A DNA stretch of 5,252 bases from Acidobacteriota bacterium (GTDB lineage Bacteria; Acidobacteriota; Blastocatellia; Pyrinomonadales; Pyrinomonadaceae), in NCBI GenBank assembly GCA_003222835.1, contig QHXE01000286.1, forward strand, positions 1-5,252. The letters are read 5' to 3'. Made by a program: the position numbers and the translations under genes. The notes beneath the pieces were generated by a model, which was not told the DNA's origin, did not search any database, and saw only the letters and a program-made list of their open reading frames with translations. Shown piece after piece: positions 1-5,252 of this stretch (within the stretch, counting starts at the first letter, position 1; the number at the start of each line of letters is the position of its first letter).

Positions 1-660
1 CGGCTGGTGGTTGTAGCGATCGCGAAAAACGAAATCGTTGTTGAAGATGAAATCCGCGTTGTGATAGAGGTCCATCACCAACGGCAGATCGGTGACTGAG
101 ATAAAGCGGGCCGGCACGCGTCCAGTGTTCTTGTGAATGCGCCAGGTGTTGAGCGGCGGCGAGAACAGCGTGCCCTTCTTCCATTTGAAAGCTTGTTTGG
201 GCCGGTTCTCATGCCACACCGTAGTTTCGCCTTCACCGTCCAAAACGTAGATCGACTCTTCGAACATGTAACGCTGCGGGTTGGTGGCGACGCCGGGCGC
301 AATCTCACAGAGATAAGCGCCGTCGGTGGCCTCGGCGCCTTCCAGATTAATGATTGCGCCGCTCGCGCCCAGTCGTTTCCACGGTTTCAATTCCACCGTG
401 CGTACGTTAGGCACGAAATAGCCCGCGTGAACGGGAACGTCTTCCTTTTCGATCCATTGTTCGTAGGGCGTCTTTTCGCTGAAAGGCTCGGCGCGAAAAC
501 TTTCCGCATTTTTTGCGGAGCGATTCCATTCGCCGGCGATAGTTACCGTATCGAGGATCGATTCGACCGTCATCATCCCGAAACCCATGCCCAACACGCG
601 TGCGGCAAAGTCGCGGCGCGTGATTTCGCCATTCACTAGCTTTGCAATTAGCTTTCGCAT
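1..660 (-). CDS. Cupin-domain protein with Tat-like N-terminus (3' partial)
   Basis: Reading from the ATG at 660 gives 220 codons without a stop to the window edge, so the C-terminus is missing. The N-terminus has a short basic stretch, a TRRDF twin-arginine-like motif (residues 14-18) and a weakly hydrophobic segment (about 19-30), which suggests Tat export or a remnant signal; this is inference. A cupin barrel follows. Motif 1 spacing G-x5-H-x-H-x3-E-x6-G fits residues 123-142, but the two His positions are Gln129 and Tyr131; Glu135 and both Gly are kept. Motif 2 (G-x5-P-x-G-x2-H-x3-N) fits 163-178, with Gly replaced by Asn171 and His by Arg174. A catalytic metal site of the usual kind is therefore unlikely in this domain. 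A second cupin domain could lie beyond the edge. There is no good Shine-Dalgarno before the ATG, and the next Met (residue 25) would remove the RR motif. Substrate and reaction are unknown. The fold is a confident call and the role is not. Confidence 0.8.
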   Translation of the reverse strand, partial: MRKLIAKLVNGEITRRDFAARVLGMGFGMMTVESILDTVTIAGEWNRSAKNAESFRAEPFSEKTPYEQWIEKEDVPVHAGYFVPNVRTVELKPWKRLGASGAIINLEGAEATDGAYLCEIAPGVATNPQRYMFEESIYVLDGEGETTVWHENRPKQAFKWKKGTLFSPPLNTWRIHKNTGRVPARFISVTDLPLVMDLYHNADFIFNNDFVFRDRYNHQP

Positions 661-664
661 CTCA

Positions 665-876
665 GTAGCCGCGTTAGCGGCTTGATGACTTTAGCCCGGT
701 CTTTCAAGGCCGGGGATCGGTCACGTCCCTATTTGATTTCGTCGCGTAGCGACGATTGAATTCAACGCTGGGTTCAAGCGTCGCCGACGCGACGCAAATC
801 AAAAACATCCTTTATCTTCATACCGGCCTTGAAAGGCCGGCCTAAATTCATTGGCCGCTACGCGGCTCGCGACTAC
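665..876. repeat. Nested palindromic intergenic element (REP/MITE-like)
   Basis: This block fills nearly the whole gap between the receptor stop codon and the cupin start codon. The outer arms (about 665-714 and 823-876) are imperfect inverted repeats sharing GTAG ends, a GCCGC..GCGGC hairpin, a TTTAG spacer and a CCGG..CTTTCAAGGCCGG block. The inner arms (732-746 and 788-803) are also inverted repeats, TTTGATTT(G)CGTCGCG. Six local hairpins are visible: 668-681, 695-714, 741-753, 780-793, 823-840 (perfect 8-bp stem, 2-nt loop) and 854-866. Several share the core GCGTAGCG. The trinucleotide TCA flanks both ends (662-664 and 877-879), which could be a 3-bp target duplication or chance. The structure resembles REP doublets (BIMEs) or small non-autonomous elements mobilised in trans; no transposase is present here. 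Its RNA form could also end or stabilise the receptor transcript. Confidence 0.75.
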
Positions 877-2643
877 TCAAAAACTAAATCTCACTTGCAT
901 CTCAATCCGCCGATTGCCCGATTCAGTGCCACCCGCCGCGGACGTGCCGCTATTGCTGCCGAAACCGAAACCTCCCGCGAGTGTGTTCGACATTCCAAAA
1001 AGCGGCGAGCTGAGATTCCCGATCACCGGACCAAGATTCACGTGATTGAGCAGGTTGTGTGCCAGAACAGAAACCATCAGATTGTAACGCTTGTCCGTCA
1101 CACCGCCGGTTGAAGTGCCGCCCGACTCCGATCCAAAGACGCTGCCTTCGCCGCCGCCTCTCTCTGCCGTGCTACGGCTGCCGCCTTCAGTGCGATCATT
1201 TCGCTGCGCAGTGCTCGAGCGACCACTGTCAGGGGGCGGAGCAGAGGCAGTCGCGCCACGCCGCTCGCCGAAACCAAATACTTTCGTGAGGCGGAGGTGG
1301 ATGTCGAAGAAGCCTGGGCCAGTGCCGAAGTTACGCGGAACAAAAGCCTGCCCTGCTGATGGATTCGGATCAAAAGCGCCGAAGCGCGTGACGATCACCC
1401 CCGCCTTAGTTAGATCGGTTGCGAATGCCGGCCGCTCCGTAAATCTGGTGTCGCCATTGGTATCGCGGCCCGTCGTGACGTTGAAAGGAATGCCGGAGCG
1501 CGCCGTAACTAGTGGGCTCAAGCTCATGCCCCAGGGAATTCGCACCAAACCTCCGAAAATCAAACGGTGGCGCACATCGATTGCCGCGCGTCCAAACTCT
1601 GTGCTGAGATCGTATGAATTGACGGGAAAAGTAAACGCGCCGTCGGTGTCGCTTTTCGCCTGGTTGAAAACGTAAGTCGCGAATAGATTCATTCGATTCC
1701 GACTCAATCGATTCGTGGCAGTAATGACTAATTGATTTTGCTCGAGCCGGCCGGTGGATTCGAATTCGAAAATGTTGCCCACATTACCGAAGGGACGCAT
1801 ACCACTGTTCGGAATTCCAGTGACAAACGTTCCAGGCAGCGGCGCATTAACGTTGCGCGAACGCAGCAAATGCAGGGCGCGCGAGTTCATGTAACTCGCG
1901 GAGACCGTCGTGCCAAACGGCAGCTTACGTTCGACGCTGATTGCCGCTTGGATGGTATACGGCGCGCGGAGATCAGGGGCCGTGCGAATGGTTACTTGCG
2001 CCACCGCCTGCGCCATCAGAGTTTGAATCGAAGGCAGACCTGAAGAAGTTGAGCCGGCCGGATCGGGAACTACGATGTCGGGATTACTCAAAAGGAATTG
2101 CTGTTCGGTAAATCCATTGAAGCGGCGCGCTTGCAGCGTTAGAGTTTCCGCAAACCGATCGTAGAATATGCCGACGCCACCACGCACGACTGTTTTCTGC
2201 TGTCCTTTATTACCTGTGATCGGCGCCCACGCAAAGGCGACGCGCGGCGCAAGATTGAAATTACTTCTGATGTGGTTCTGGTTTTCGTAGCGCAATCCAA
2301 AACTAAACAGAAGATTCTGACGCGGTCGCCAGTCGTCTTGAATGAACGGGCCGAAATCGATCTGGCTGACGGTCGCGCGCGGATTGCCAATATTGATTGA
2401 AAACTGCGTGGGCCCACCACCGAGCGCGCGCACTTGAACCGGAGTCAGACCCTGCCGTTGGAAAAGAATCGTCCGGCGATAACGTTCAATGCTGGTAATT
2501 TGCTGCAAGACCGGTTGGCCGTTTGGATCGCGAATGATTTGATTGTTCGCATCGAGTTGTGGCGCCGCGCCGCCGGCAAACGTATAAGTGCCGCCAAAAT
2601 TTGCGGGCGATACGTCGGTGATGGTCAGTGGAACTAAGACCAA
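877..2643 (-). CDS. Receptor fragment, C-terminal: beta barrel remainder
   Basis: This frame encodes the rest of the outer-membrane barrel and ends ...MQVRFSF with a terminal Phe, the usual signal for BAM-dependent insertion. Recognisable family blocks include DVSPANFGGTYTFAGG, a QLDANNQ...IRDPNGQPV stretch, GLTPVQVRALGGG, DFGPFIQDDWRPRQNL, SFGLRYENQ, FAPRVAFAWAP-like text, VVRGGVGIFYDRF and LLNHVNLGPVIG. It lacks its own signal peptide and plug. The only in-frame initiator near the left end is a TTG at 2643 with no convincing ribosome binding site, so independent translation is unlikely. A Gly/Ser/Arg-rich low-complexity stretch at 1105-1254 lies between two predicted strands near the C-terminus and is probably a surface or turn loop. 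Confidence 0.75.
   Translation of the reverse strand: MVLVPLTITDVSPANFGGTYTFAGGAAPQLDANNQIIRDPNGQPVLQQITSIERYRRTILFQRQGLTPVQVRALGGGPTQFSINIGNPRATVSQIDFGPFIQDDWRPRQNLLFSFGLRYENQNHIRSNFNLAPRVAFAWAPITGNKGQQKTVVRGGVGIFYDRFAETLTLQARRFNGFTEQQFLLSNPDIVVPDPAGSTSSGLPSIQTLMAQAVAQVTIRTAPDLRAPYTIQAAISVERKLPFGTTVSASYMNSRALHLLRSRNVNAPLPGTFVTGIPNSGMRPFGNVGNIFEFESTGRLEQNQLVITATNRLSRNRMNLFATYVFNQAKSDTDGAFTFPVNSYDLSTEFGRAAIDVRHRLIFGGLVRIPWGMSLSPLVTARSGIPFNVTTGRDTNGDTRFTERPAFATDLTKAGVIVTRFGAFDPNPSAGQAFVPRNFGTGPGFFDIHLRLTKVFGFGERRGATASAPPPDSGRSSTAQRNDRTEGGSRSTAERGGGEGSVFGSESGGTSTGGVTDKRYNLMVSVLAHNLLNHVNLGPVIGNLSSPLFGMSNTLAGGFGFGSNSGTSAAGGTESGNRRIEMQVRFSF
1105..1254 (-). other. Low-complexity Gly/Ser/Arg/Glu-rich segment of the receptor
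   Basis: About 50 residues (464-513 of the C-terminal frame), beginning ATASAPPPDSGRSS and ending GGTSTGG, have almost no hydrophobic residues. They separate the strand ending KVFGFGERR from the strand beginning RYNLMVSVLAHNLLNHVN. Disordered insertions at this point occur in related receptors, so this is probably a flexible loop outside the membrane rather than a separate domain. Which side of the membrane it faces is not determined. Confidence 0.6.
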
Positions 2644-3931
2644 CCTGTGCGCCGCCGCCGATGAATGCCTGGAGCACGTCGATCGCCGGCAGCGAATTTG
2701 CTTCCGTCTGTTCCGCGTGACGGTGGATGAACTGAAACCGCGTCTCGTTGATAGCTCTTTCGTTGAGCACGGCAGTTTCAGATAGCTGCGCCGTCTGTTC
2801 GGTGTTCGACGAATTGAAGGCGCGCGCGCGCAGCGAAAAGTTGCCGACGCCCGCGTTCTGAAGAGTCGAACGGAAGAAGGTATAGCGCGCCATCACGGTA
2901 TTCTTTGAATTCAATTGGTAATCGATCCGTGGACTGAACGTCGTGCGGCGTCGCGGCACGATCACCGAATCGCTAAATGGAATGATTCGAAGATTCGAAT
3001 CGAGAATCGTTGCGCTGATGATGGCGTTGTCGTTGATATCGCGGCGCTCGAAATCCAGAAAGAAGGATGCTTTCCTTGCGATGATGGGGCCACTGATGCT
3101 GCCGCCGTAGAGCCGCGTTTCGTACGGCGCGCGCTTCGTCACGAACGGATTGCGCGAATTGAAAATTTGATTGTTGAAGTTGAAGAACGTCTGGCCGCGC
3201 AGCTTGCTGGTTCCCGGTTTAGTGAGTATTTCGATGCGCCCAAATCCAAGCCGATCGAATTCGGAAGAGAACGGATTTTGGTTGATGCGAATTTCGCGAA
3301 TCGATTCCTTCGGCGGCAGACGGCCATCGCTAAATCCATCGATAAAAATCTGTCCGCCGTCCGGGCCCGCCGATGGGCCGGCCAACGCTTCGAGCATGTT
3401 GGCAATTTCTTGGGAGTCGTCCGGCAGGCCTTCGATCTCCGCGCCGCGCAGCACCAGCGCACCCTTGTTGTTTTCGGGATCAGTGCTTAGCATTCTTTCC
3501 GAGCCCACTGTGACTTCTTCCTTCGCAGTAGTGATTCCTAGAGTTACGTCCAGTCTGCTTGCGCGTCCGGAAACAATCCCGACATCTTCCTTTTCATAAA
3601 CTGCGAAGCCGCGTGCGGTGATCCGAACGGAGCATCTTCCCACCGCAAGACTAGAAATTACGAAACTTCCGTCGTTATTCGTCACGACCGTCTTCACCGC
3701 GCCGTTGGCGTCGGTGACTGTCACGGCCGCGTCAACAATCAAACCGCCAAATTGATCGAGGACTTGACCGCGAAGCGATCCTGTCGGTGCCTGGGCGCTG
3801 ATATTTAGCGAACAGAAAATCATCGTCACCGTAAAAAGCGCGAACTTTTGGAGTGCGGCGGCGCATTCCAAATTTCGCGACGGGCGGAAACGCAAGTCCA
3901 CCCCTGCAGTGTTAATAAACGAGGTGCTCAT
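2486..3931 (-). CDS. Receptor fragment, N-terminal: signal, regulatory domain, plug, first barrel strands
   Basis: This 481-codon frame starts at the ATG at 3931, inside the last codons of the permease gene. The n-region carries Arg14, Arg16, Arg19 and Lys29, followed by a hydrophobic core and a likely signal peptidase I site around residues 46-48. Residues 51-132 read as a carboxypeptidase-regulatory-like beta sandwich, with the family pattern of GxVxDxxGxxVxxAxVxVT and NDGSFxxxxLxxG. A possible TonB box is EEVTV at 138-142. The plug has typical motifs: LPDDSQEIANMLEALAG, IFIDGFSDG, IREIRINQNPFSSEFD and GRIEILTKPGT (about 169-241). Authentic sequence ends around residue 429 (VLQAFIGGGAQVG). 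The last 50 or so residues, rich in His and Arg, are out of frame and end at 2486. If translated, the product would have a plug and only part of a barrel, so it should not form a working channel. Confidence 0.75.
   Translation of the reverse strand: MSTSFINTAGVDLRFRPSRNLECAAALQKFALFTVTMIFCSLNISAQAPTGSLRGQVLDQFGGLIVDAAVTVTDANGAVKTVVTNNDGSFVISSLAVGRCSVRITARGFAVYEKEDVGIVSGRASRLDVTLGITTAKEEVTVGSERMLSTDPENNKGALVLRGAEIEGLPDDSQEIANMLEALAGPSAGPDGGQIFIDGFSDGRLPPKESIREIRINQNPFSSEFDRLGFGRIEILTKPGTSKLRGQTFFNFNNQIFNSRNPFVTKRAPYETRLYGGSISGPIIARKASFFLDFERRDINDNAIISATILDSNLRIIPFSDSVIVPRRRTTFSPRIDYQLNSKNTVMARYTFFRSTLQNAGVGNFSLRARAFNSSNTEQTAQLSETAVLNERAINETRFQFIHRHAEQTEANSLPAIDVLQAFIGGGAQVGLSSTDHHRRIARKFWRHLYVCRRRGATTRCEQSNHSRSKRPTGLAANYQH
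2618..2645 (-). other. Reading-frame junction in the receptor gene
   Basis: Just before this stretch, frame one encodes ...AFIGGGAQVGL, a recognisable receptor motif. Within it the family-like sequence moves to the next frame (...VPLTITDVSPANFGG). From memory of the family, roughly 30 residues normally separate the GGGAQVG-like and SPxNFGGTYTF-like motifs, usually with RYELQN- and HALKFGGRLR-like text. Here only about seven codons remain. That pattern indicates a deletion of some tens of bases that is not a multiple of three. No slippery heptamer of the kind used for programmed frameshifting is evident. Confidence 0.65.
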
Positions 3932-4631
3932 GAAATCCGTATTGCCAGCTCAAGAACAGACCGAAGCCGAGGCTGAACAAACCAACCGCCACTTGCAGTC
4001 CCTGACTCAAAACATTGAATCGCTGTCGAGTCAAAATGAAAGGCAGACTGATCAAACTACTCATGATCAGCATGCCGCCAACCGAACCGAGGCCGAACAC
4101 AGCAATGTAGATCAAGCCCGCGAGCGCGGAAGGTATCGTCGCCAAAACTAAGATCATCAACGCGGCGCTCCCGGCCATGCCGTGTACCAGGCCGACCAAA
4201 AACGGCCGCGCGCCGGAGCGAATCAAATGACGATGTTGGTGCGCGAGCTCTTCACTGGGCCGATGCAAGTGCACGTGACTGTGACTGCTGCCGCCGTGCG
4301 CGTGCTGGTGAACGTGAATTCTCCATCCGCGCAGAGGCTTGAGCACCGCCTTCAGTCCCAACAGAATGAGCATTAAGGCGACCGCAAACTCCATCCATAA
4401 CGCGAGCCGATCCGAAATCTGAATCTTCAGCGCAATCACCAGAACGCCCGCAACGAGCAGCGACATCGTGTGCCCGAGTCCCCAGCAGGTGCCGATAAGC
4501 GAAGACCGGCGAACGCTGCGCGACTCGCTGACGATCGTCGAGACCGCAGCTATATGATCGGGATCCAACGCGTGACGAAGACCCAGGATCAATCCGAGAC
4601 CGAGCAGGCCAATTAAAGTTCCTTTTGACAT
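3912..4631 (-). CDS. NicO/NiCoT-type nickel/cobalt permease (UreH/HupE-like)
   Basis: This complete 239-residue inner-membrane protein probably imports Ni2+ or Co2+ for metalloenzymes such as hydrogenase or urease, or for cobalamin; neither user is in the window. The first helix carries the family signature RHALDPDHIAAV (residues 19-30), with the H-x4-D-H metal motif at His20, Asp25 and His26. GLGHT (51-55) and GLVHGMAGSAAL (147-158) are further conserved family blocks. About six membrane segments are visible: roughly 5-20, 45-70, 77-99, 143-166, 170-198 and 208-230. The loop between the third and fourth holds 11 His in 30 residues (106-135), a likely metal-collecting site. The ATG at 4631 follows a purine-rich GAAGAGGGAA at usable spacing. 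The 3' end overlaps the receptor start by 20 nt. Family membership is clear, but nickel versus cobalt, and import versus export (RcnA-like relatives), cannot be decided here. Confidence 0.85.
   Translation of the reverse strand: MSKGTLIGLLGLGLILGLRHALDPDHIAAVSTIVSESRSVRRSSLIGTCWGLGHTMSLLVAGVLVIALKIQISDRLALWMEFAVALMLILLGLKAVLKPLRGWRIHVHQHAHGGSSHSHVHLHRPSEELAHQHRHLIRSGARPFLVGLVHGMAGSAALMILVLATIPSALAGLIYIAVFGLGSVGGMLIMSSLISLPFILTRQRFNVLSQGLQVAVGLFSLGFGLFLSWQYGFHEHLVY
4227..4316 (-). other. Histidine-rich loop of the nickel/cobalt permease
   Basis: Residues 106-135 contain His at 106, 108, 110, 112, 117, 119, 121, 123, 131, 133 and 135, mostly in alternating H-x-H pattern. The stretch lies between predicted membrane segments three and four. 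Such loops in NicO/RcnA-type and ZIP transporters bind divalent metal and can sense or buffer it. That role is inferred here from composition and position. Confidence 0.75.
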
Positions 4632-4640
4632 CTGAATCTG

Positions 4641-4651
4641 TTCCCTCTTCC
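4641..4651 (-). promoter_or_regulatory. Ribosome binding site of the nickel/cobalt permease gene
   Basis: On the minus strand the bases before the ATG at 4631 read GGAAGAGGGAA, then CAGATTCAG. The GAGGG core sits 11 nt from the start codon, slightly long but usable. It supports this ATG as the start. Confidence 0.5.
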
Positions 4652-4678
4652 AAGTGGTGCAAACTGTTAGTTCACATT

Positions 4679-4697
4679 CGCAAGCTGACAGCTTGCG
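4679..4697. repeat. Short perfect hairpin between the anion permease and the metal permease
   Basis: CGCAAGCT and AGCTTGCG form a perfect 8-bp stem around a 3-nt GAC loop, next to a CGCTAC motif. It starts 8 nt after the stop codon of the anion permease gene. The minus-strand sequence after the stem (GAATGTGAAC) has no T run, so it is not a classical intrinsic terminator. It may be a REP-like unit; its GTAGCG flank resembles the cores in the large palindromic block at 665-876. It could stabilise the 3' end of the upstream message. Confidence 0.6.
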
Positions 4698-4705
4698 CTA
4701 CATTT

Positions 4706-5252
4706 CTAAATTCCAATCAATGGCCAATAGAAAGGCACGACCAGCAGCAACAGCACTGACTCGATAACCGTCAGCGCCAAACCGATGCGCAGCATATCGC
4801 GCCCGTCAAAGTAACCATACGAGTAACCGACGATCATCACCGCCGACTGGTACACAAAAATCTTTCCGCCGGAAGCAAACGTCCAAATCATTCCCACCGC
4901 TAGCGGATCCAATCCATGGGTCGTCGCGAAGTTCATCAACAATGGGATCGACGTGCCGAGCATGGAAACCTCGCTGGCCAAAAAGAAGTGATAGACGAAA
5001 GCCGTCCAGTACAACACCAGCGTAGATGAGTAAACATTTGTCAGCAGCGGCTGCATCCAGGCGAACATTACGTTCGTCAGAACGTCCAGGGCTTTAGTCG
5101 AAACCAGCACCTGGCCCATGCTGACGGCCGCGGCGACAAAAAATACCGGCAGATAATTGAGCCGCTTCAGGTCTTCCATATCCAGAACGCCAAAACGAGG
5201 CAGAACCGCGAACAGACCAACGCCCAGGCCGATTACCGCCGGCGAGATGTGG
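4706..5252 (-). CDS. SLC13/DASS-type anion permease, C-terminal part (5' partial)
   Basis: The frame is open from the right window edge to the TAG at 4706-4708, giving about 181 residues. An in-frame Met at 5179 exists, but the coding text upstream of it (HISPAVIGLGVGLFAVLPRFGVLD) is a normal membrane segment of this family, so the real start is outside the window. The protein is nearly all hydrophobic helices. The block DLKRLNYLPVFFVAAAVSMGQVLVSTKALDVL matches the DASS scaffold in which a helix-breaking region is followed by a GxxLxxTGL-like segment. The last helix ends FYWPLIGI, near the usual end of the family. DASS members are sodium- or proton-coupled importers of dicarboxylates, citrate, sulfate or similar anions, or exchangers of them. 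The expected second Ser-Asn-Thr motif is not present in canonical form; ASGGKIFVYQS lies at about the corresponding place. Substrate is therefore open. Family confidence is good. Confidence 0.75.
   Translation of the reverse strand, partial: HISPAVIGLGVGLFAVLPRFGVLDMEDLKRLNYLPVFFVAAAVSMGQVLVSTKALDVLTNVMFAWMQPLLTNVYSSTLVLYWTAFVYHFFLASEVSMLGTSIPLLMNFATTHGLDPLAVGMIWTFASGGKIFVYQSAVMIVGYSYGYFDGRDMLRIGLALTVIESVLLLLVVPFYWPLIGI

Larger units (their letters stand above)
877..3931 (-). pseudogene. TonB-dependent receptor, Oar-like, disrupted by a frameshift
   Basis: Two minus-strand reading frames together make one receptor of about 1,017 residues, a normal size for this family: an N-terminal part from the ATG at 3931 and a C-terminal part ending at the TGA at 877. 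The intact family sits in the outer membrane, binds a substrate outside and imports it with energy from TonB-ExbBD. Domains in order are a signal peptide (about 1-48, hydrophobic core 30-42, ending SAQA), a carboxypeptidase-regulatory-like beta domain (about 51-132), a plug (about 138-241) and a beta barrel to the C-terminal Phe. The frame changes near 2640, and family sequence appears to be missing there too, so an out-of-frame deletion is likelier than a single-base error. The start overlaps the upstream permease gene by 20 nt, which implies co-transcription and possible translational coupling. The substrate cannot be read from the sequence; nickel or cobalt chelate is suggested only by the neighbour. 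A sequencing or assembly error remains possible. Confidence 0.85.

Noticed and set aside
133..639. 168-codon plus-strand open frame
   Set aside because: It is exactly antisense to the cupin gene, whose minus-strand frame shows recognisable cupin motifs; the plus-strand product is Arg-, Phe- and His-rich with no family resemblance.
823..840. Intrinsic terminator for the receptor transcript
   Set aside because: The stem is perfect, but no T run follows it on the minus strand (next bases TATGAAG), so it is better treated as part of the repeat element.
665..876. CRISPR array or tRNA-like structure
   Set aside because: There are no regularly spaced direct repeats and no cloverleaf with anticodon or TTC arm; the symmetry is inverted, not tandem.
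1091..1675. 194-codon plus-strand open frame
   Set aside because: It is antisense to the receptor barrel; its composition (Pro, Arg, Ser) is that of a GC-rich shadow frame.
2618..2645. Programmed ribosomal frameshifting to join the two receptor frames
   Set aside because: No slippery heptamer or downstream pseudoknot is apparent, and family sequence also seems to be missing at the junction, which frameshifting would not explain.
2915..3490. 191-codon plus-strand open frame
   Set aside because: It is antisense to the conserved plug and first barrel strands of the receptor, with no signal, domain or ribosome binding site of its own.
4252..4662. 136-codon minus-strand frame overlapping the metal permease
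   Set aside because: It is an out-of-frame shadow of the permease gene; the other frame has the H-x4-D-H signature and membrane helices, and this one has neither.

Overview
All supportable genes lie on the minus strand. The set is typical of a soil Acidobacteriota (probably Blastocatellia/Pyrinomonadales-like) or a relative. The main clue is a very large TonB-dependent receptor of the 'Oar-like' type, with an N-terminal carboxypeptidase-regulatory-like domain and a C-terminus ending ...RFSF, a family greatly expanded in that phylum. The taxonomic call is an inference from protein style and moderate GC, not from a marker gene.

In the direction of transcription (high to low coordinates) the layout is as follows. 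At 5252-4706 is the C-terminal part of an SLC13/DASS-type anion permease whose 5' end is outside the window. At 4705-4632 is a short gap holding a perfect 8-bp stem hairpin. At 4631-3912 is a complete NicO/NiCoT-type nickel/cobalt permease with the H-x4-D-H signature and a His-rich loop. At 3931-877 is a TonB-dependent outer-membrane receptor whose start overlaps the end of the permease gene by 20 nt. It is split into two reading frames near position 2640, so it looks like a pseudogene or an assembly error. At 876-665 is an intergenic block made almost entirely of nested inverted repeats, a REP/MITE-like element. At 660-1 is the N-terminal part of a Tat-signal-like cupin protein that continues past the left edge.

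The overlap of the nickel/cobalt permease and the receptor suggests one transcript and, by inference, a two-membrane metal-uptake route: receptor in the outer membrane, permease in the inner membrane. The receptor frame is broken in this sequence, so the route may be decayed here. No tRNA, rRNA, CRISPR array or transposase gene was seen. The points most worth a second look are the structured 212-bp element, the receptor disruption, and a cupin that has lost its canonical metal-binding histidines.
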